This document shows positions 6,616-9,447 of a DNA stretch of 9,447 nucleotides, in pieces. The position numbers and the translations under genes are program-made. This stretch comes from an uncultured Alphaproteobacteria bacterium (lineage in GTDB: Bacteria > Pseudomonadota > Alphaproteobacteria > Reyranellales > Reyranellaceae). The stretch is taken from the NCBI GenBank assembly GCA_903929895.1, contig CAIYWM010000744.1, positions 1 to 9,447 on the forward strand, read 5' to 3'. The stretch's first letter is position 1; each line of letters starts with the position of its first letter. The notes beneath the pieces are model-generated. The model did not search any database and was not told the origin of the DNA. It worked only from the letters and a program-made list of their open reading frames with translations.

Positions 6616-7011
6616 ATGTACCGGATCCTGGTTTCAGTTATCATTCTGCTGTGGCCAGCGGGCGCCGGGGCGCAGCCGCAGCTTGCGAACCCGGCCTCGG
6701 TCAACTGCACGCAGCAGGGCGGGACCCTGACGATCGAACGGCGGCCCGATGGCGGCCAGTTCGGGGTCTGCACCTTCACGGACAATTACCAGTGTGAGGA
6801 GTGGGCGCTGTTTCGAGGAGAGTGTCCAAAGAGCGGCCTGCGCGTGACCGGCTTCGCTACCCCGGCGGGGCGTTACTGCGCCATCACCGGCGGTCGCTAT
6901 TCGGTCGTCTCGGCGCCCGGCGCAAACCCGGAGCAGGGCACCTGCACGCTTCCGAATGGCAACTCTTGCCCCGCCGACGCCTACTATGCCGCGACCTGTC
7001 CGGGGCGGTAG
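6616..7011 (+). CDS. Secreted cysteine-rich protein with DUF333 module (plus a degenerate second copy)
   Basis: A 131-aa exported protein. Residues 1-19 are a signal peptide (MYR, hydrophobic VSVIILLW core, AGAGA before QPQ), and there is no lipobox Cys. Residues 23-70 are a clear DUF333 domain: ANPASVNC, then QQGGTL (33-38), GGQFGVC (46-52) and CEEWALFRGEC (60-70). Residues 80-128 repeat the pattern more loosely: TPAGRYC, TGG, GTC, SC and AATC. The eight mature cysteines fall into two sets, C31/C52/C60/C70 and C88/C110/C118/C128, with spacings of 21/8/10 and 22/8/10, suggesting two disulfide-bonded modules. DUF333 proteins are sometimes labelled 'putative hemolysin', but this is not experimentally grounded as far as I know; the function is unknown. 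It is divergent from the MFS exporter (81-nt gap) and followed after 17 nt by the quinone-reductase-like gene, so the two are probably cotranscribed. Confidence 0.88.
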   Translation: MYRILVSVIILLWPAGAGAQPQLANPASVNCTQQGGTLTIERRPDGGQFGVCTFTDNYQCEEWALFRGECPKSGLRVTGFATPAGRYCAITGGRYSVVSAPGANPEQGTCTLPNGNSCPADAYYAATCPGR

Positions 7012-7028
7012 GCCGGGAGAACGTCGTC

Positions 7029-7622
7029 ATGCGTATCCAGGTCATTCACTGCCATCCGCTTGAAGACAGCTTCAACCACGCGCTTTTCCACGTGATCGTG
7101 GACACCTTGCGGAACAACGGTCACGACGTCGTCGCAACCGATCTCTATCGCGAGCACTTCCAGCCCGCGATGACCGAAGCCGAGCGCCGGACCTACATGG
7201 GAAACGGCTATGACGACTCGGCCGTCGCCCAATACGTCGAAACGCTGACCAGCGTCGAAGGCGTGGTCTTCTGCTTTCCTCACTGGTGGTTTTCGATGCC
7301 GGCCATGTTGAAGGGCTACTTCGATCGGGTGTGGGGACCGGGGACAGCCTTCGTCTACGACGCCAGGGACAACCACCTCGAGCCGAAACTCCACAACATC
7401 AGGCTGCTGGGGGTCGTAACCACCTTCGGCACGCCCTGGTGGGTCGTCCGTCTCTACGCCGGCGATCCGGGGCGAAAGGTCTTCAGGCGTGGCCTTCAGC
7501 CGATGTGTGCCAGGCACGTGTCGACGTTCTGGCTGGCCCACTACGACATGGACCATTCGACCCAGAGGTCGCGCGAACTCTATCTGGAAAAAGTGAAGGC
7601 GCGGCTCGCCGCGGTCCGGTAA
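7029..7622 (+). CDS. Flavodoxin-fold NAD(P)H:quinone oxidoreductase-like protein (Flavodoxin_2 family)
   Basis: A 197-aa cytoplasmic flavoprotein of the NQO/KefF/MdaB-like group, expected to bind FMN or FAD and carry out two-electron reduction of quinones or similar electrophiles with NAD(P)H. The N-terminal strand and flavin-phosphate loop are in MRIQVIHCHPLEDSFNHALF (1-20), and the strongest family signature is FPHWWFSMPAMLKGYFDRV (83-101) followed by GPGTAF (103-108). GVVTTFGTPWW (128-138) occupies the position of the glycine-rich flavin-ring loop. The length agrees with the 190-200 aa family norm. The start is the ATG at 7029-7031 with GGGAGA (7015-7020) eight bases upstream. An open frame extending back to 6801 is only overlap with the DUF333 gene. 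It lies 17 nt after that gene, so they share a transcript. The physiological substrate is unknown; a role in quinone or xenobiotic detoxification is inference. Confidence 0.92.
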   Translation: MRIQVIHCHPLEDSFNHALFHVIVDTLRNNGHDVVATDLYREHFQPAMTEAERRTYMGNGYDDSAVAQYVETLTSVEGVVFCFPHWWFSMPAMLKGYFDRVWGPGTAFVYDARDNHLEPKLHNIRLLGVVTTFGTPWWVVRLYAGDPGRKVFRRGLQPMCARHVSTFWLAHYDMDHSTQRSRELYLEKVKARLAAVR

Positions 7623-7630
7623 GCCGCGCC
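7598..7630. repeat. 9-bp perfect inverted repeat spanning the quinone-reductase stop codon
   Basis: GGCGCGGCT (7598-7606) and AGCCGCGCC (7622-7630) are perfect reverse complements separated by 15 nt. The arms are eight G/C pairs and one A/T pair. The repeat covers the last codons and stop of the plus-strand gene and ends 14 nt before the stop of the convergent lipoprotein gene. No U-run follows on either strand, so it is not a standard intrinsic terminator; it could still act as a mRNA 3'-end stabiliser or a factor-aided stop between convergent genes. An alternative smaller hairpin (7600-7604 with 7609-7613) competes with it. Confidence 0.45.
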
Positions 7631-7644
7631 GTCGTCAGCCAAAG

Positions 7645-7824
7645 CTAGCGGGTGGGCGTCGTATAGGTCGTGGTCGTCGTCGTCGGGGTATAGGGATCGG
7701 ACGAGACGGTCGTTGTCCGCTGGGTCGTCGTCGAGGCGGGAACCTCCACGACACGTTCGCTGCGGACTGAGCAGCCCGCGACGACGGTGCCGACAAGCGT
7801 TACGAGAACGATAGACTTGATCAT
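7645..7824 (-). CDS. Small Thr-rich lipoprotein
   Basis: A 59-aa predicted lipoprotein. Residues 1-17 form a signal peptide (MIKSIVLVTLVGTVVAG) with the lipobox VAG|C at 15-18, so C18 would be lipidated and the mature chain is only 42 residues. There is no Asp at +2 (it is Ser), which favours outer-membrane sorting by the usual enterobacterial rule. The mature part SVRSERVVEVPAS is followed by a low-complexity tail in which about half of the residues are Thr (TTTQRTTTV, TPTTTTTTYTTPTR), written in ACG/ACC/ACA/ACT codons. The start is the ATG at 7822-7824, with a strong AAAGGAG (7830-7836) five bases upstream. An in-frame start at 7935 would bury the signal peptide. It is convergent with the quinone-reductase gene (22-nt gap) and divergent from the monooxygenase. 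I do not recognise a named family; similar small tail-like lipoproteins are common in Alphaproteobacteria and mostly uncharacterised. Confidence 0.8.
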   Translation of the reverse strand: MIKSIVLVTLVGTVVAGCSVRSERVVEVPASTTTQRTTTVSSDPYTPTTTTTTYTTPTR

Positions 7825-7829
7825 GGCGG

Positions 7830-7836
7830 CTCCTTT
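7830..7836 (-). promoter_or_regulatory. Shine-Dalgarno of the small lipoprotein gene
   Basis: AAAGGAG on the minus strand, five bases before the ATG at 7822-7824. It supports the 59-aa lipoprotein reading over the longer frame that begins at 7935. Confidence 0.8.
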
Positions 7837-7953
7837 GCCTGCAGTAGATGCGCCGCAACGGGAGCGGTAGGAATCGGTTGCGTCCGATGCGCCTGGGCCG
7901 CTGTGCGGTGGCGATGCGTTGCAGACGGGCCACACTCGCCGCTAGGGTATCGG

Positions 7954-9447
7954 ATGTCCTCCGACCAGCTCTCCGATTTCGACGCCATCATCATCGGGGC
8001 CGGCATGTCCGGCCTCTTCCAGCTCTACCGGCTTCGCGAGCTCGGCCTGAAAGTCCGAGTGTTCGAGTCTGGAACGGGTGTCGGCGGCACCTGGTACTGG
8101 AACCGGTATCCGGGGGCACGCTTCGATTCGGAGAGCTACTCCTACGGTTACTCCTTCTCCCAGGAACTGCTGGAGGAATGGGACTGGACCGAGCATTTCT
8201 CGCCTCAGCCCGAGACGCTGCGTTACCTCAACCATGTCGCCGACAAGTTCGATCTGCGCCGCGACATCCAGTTGCGTAGCAAGGTTGTGTCTGCCCATTG
8301 GCACGAGGAAAGCCGGAGTTGGCGGGTCACCCTTGAGGATGGCAGCCAGCACGCCGCGCGGTTCCTGATCACCGCGATCGGGCCACTGTCGGCCTTCACG
8401 ATGCCGCGGATCGAGGGCGTCGACTCGTTCAAGGGCCAGAGCTGCCATACCGCCCGTTGGCCGCACGAGCCGGTGAGTTTCGAGGGCAAGCGCGTGGCGG
8501 TGATCGGCACGGGCGCGACCGGCGTGCAGACCATCCAGGAAGTGGCGAAGACCGCGAACCATCTGACCGTGTTCCAGCGCACGCCCAACTGGTGCGCGCC
8601 CCTGCACAACCGCAAGATCGATGCCGCCGAGATGGCGCGCATCCGGTCCGACTATCCGGACATTTTCCAGCGTTGCCAGGAGACCTTCGCCTGTTTCCTG
8701 CACACCGCCGATCCGCGCGGCACCTTCGACGTGACGCCGGAGGAGAGGGAGGCCTTCTTCGAGAAGCTCTACGGCGAACCCGGATTCGGGATCTGGGTCG
8801 GCAATTTCAACGACATCCTGACCAACAAGGACGCCAATGCGCTGATCTCCGATTTCGTCGCCCGCAAGATCAGGAGTCGTGTGAAGGACCCCAGGGTCGC
8901 CGAGAAGCTCATTCCGAAGAATCACGGCTTCGGAACCCGCCGGGTGCCGCTCGAGACACGGTATTACGAGGTCTATAATCAGCCCAACGTCGAGCTGGTG
9001 GATCTCACCGAGACGCCGATCGAGAGGGTCACGCCGACTGGCATACGCACCAGTGCAGGCGACCACGACTTCGACATGATCATCTACGCCACGGGGTTCG
9101 ACGCCTTGACCGGCGCCTTCGACCGCATCGACATCCGCGGGGTCGGCGGCGAAAGGCTGAAGGACAAATGGGCGGAGGGCGCGGAGACCTTCGTGGGCAT
9201 GTCGGTCGAAGGCTTCCCCAACATGTTGATGCTGCTCGGGCCGCACACGGCGCTTGGCAACATCCCGCGCAGCATCGAATACAATGTCGAGTGGGTGACC
9301 GACCTGCTGCGCTTCATGCGCGATCGCGGCCTGACCCGCATCGACGCCCGGGCCGACGGGGTGAAGCACTGGATGATGACGGTCCACGAGGCGTCGGTCG
9401 GTCTCCTGTCCAACGACGTCAATTCGTGGTTCACCGGCGTGAATACG
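7954..9447 (+). CDS. Type I Baeyer-Villiger flavin monooxygenase (C-terminus beyond the window)
   Basis: FAD- and NADPH-dependent enzyme inserting one oxygen atom next to a ketone carbonyl to give an ester or lactone. 498 codons are present without a stop; relatives such as phenylacetone monooxygenase (PAMO) have about 540 aa, so roughly 40-45 residues are missing at the right edge. Landmarks in order are the FAD Rossmann motif GAGMSG (15-20), GGTWYWNRYPGARFDSES (44-61), the BVMO fingerprint FKGQSCHTARWP (159-170, matching FxGxxxHTxxWP), the NADPH Rossmann motif GTGATG (185-190), and ATGFD (379-383). Catalytic residues by comparison with PAMO are D58 (PAMO D66) and R330 (PAMO R337), in GTRRVPLE. 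The final SWFTGVN (491-497) matches the conserved SWYxGAN region, so no frameshift is apparent. The start is the ATG at 7954; the ribosome site is weak. The substrate could be a linear, cyclic or aryl ketone. No hydrolase or dehydrogenase partner is visible; they could lie downstream. Confidence 0.95.
   Translation, partial: MSSDQLSDFDAIIIGAGMSGLFQLYRLRELGLKVRVFESGTGVGGTWYWNRYPGARFDSESYSYGYSFSQELLEEWDWTEHFSPQPETLRYLNHVADKFDLRRDIQLRSKVVSAHWHEESRSWRVTLEDGSQHAARFLITAIGPLSAFTMPRIEGVDSFKGQSCHTARWPHEPVSFEGKRVAVIGTGATGVQTIQEVAKTANHLTVFQRTPNWCAPLHNRKIDAAEMARIRSDYPDIFQRCQETFACFLHTADPRGTFDVTPEEREAFFEKLYGEPGFGIWVGNFNDILTNKDANALISDFVARKIRSRVKDPRVAEKLIPKNHGFGTRRVPLETRYYEVYNQPNVELVDLTETPIERVTPTGIRTSAGDHDFDMIIYATGFDALTGAFDRIDIRGVGGERLKDKWAEGAETFVGMSVEGFPNMLMLLGPHTALGNIPRSIEYNVEWVTDLLRFMRDRGLTRIDARADGVKHWMMTVHEASVGLLSNDVNSWFTGVNT

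Noticed and set aside
7825..7953. Promoters for the divergent lipoprotein and monooxygenase genes
   Set aside because: I looked for -35/-10 pairs on both strands. The best plus-strand candidate (a TTGCAG and TAGGGT pair) matches the consensus poorly and sits too close to the ATG, so I do not call one.
7942..9387. A 481-codon open frame on the minus strand opposite the monooxygenase
   Set aside because: It is a mirror frame caused by the high-GC codon bias of the real gene: the plus strand carries every BVMO motif, while this frame gives His/Asp/Gly/Arg/Val-rich protein with no recognisable domain.

Overview
The window is dense, GC-rich bacterial chromosome. It holds ten protein-coding genes, almost no non-coding space, and no RNA gene, insertion sequence, CRISPR array or phage gene that I can see. 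The OPRTase motif style in PyrE (VEDLATDGGSK), the PAMO-type flavin monooxygenase, the peptide-type ABC cassette and the codon bias toward G/C point to an Alphaproteobacterium, perhaps a soil or freshwater Rhodospirillales or Hyphomicrobiales member. That placement is inference; no marker gene fixes it.

Left part, minus strand, read from about 3122 down to 1: pyrE (orotate phosphoribosyltransferase), then a family-5 peptide-type ABC substrate-binding protein, then the first inner-membrane permease (DppB type), which runs off the window's left edge. Gaps are 27 and 28 nt with no visible terminator, so these may be one transcript. Upstream of pyrE, also on the minus strand, lies a TRIC/UPF0126 cation-channel gene.

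Middle: the TRIC gene is divergent from a plus-strand pair, a DUF1345 membrane protein and a TspO/MBR protein, which overlap by ATGA. The tspO stop codon overlaps the stop codon of a convergent DHA2-family 14-TM multidrug exporter on the minus strand. These four neighbours are all integral membrane proteins.

Right part: divergent from the exporter, a secreted cysteine-rich protein with two DUF333-like modules is followed 17 nt later by a flavodoxin-fold NAD(P)H:quinone reductase-like protein. A tiny Thr-rich lipoprotein gene converges on this pair. Divergent from the lipoprotein, a type I Baeyer-Villiger monooxygenase with all hallmark motifs runs off the right edge, lacking roughly its last 40-45 codons.

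Taken together this looks like an ordinary accessory or housekeeping mix (nucleotide synthesis, peptide uptake, membrane channels, efflux, redox enzymes). I do not see a clear undescribed defence or mobile system. The points most worth a second look are the TRIC/DUF1345/TspO membrane cluster, the matched-spacing cysteine duplication in the DUF333 protein with its quinone-reductase partner, pyrE heading an ABC cassette, and an inverted repeat across the quinone-reductase stop codon.
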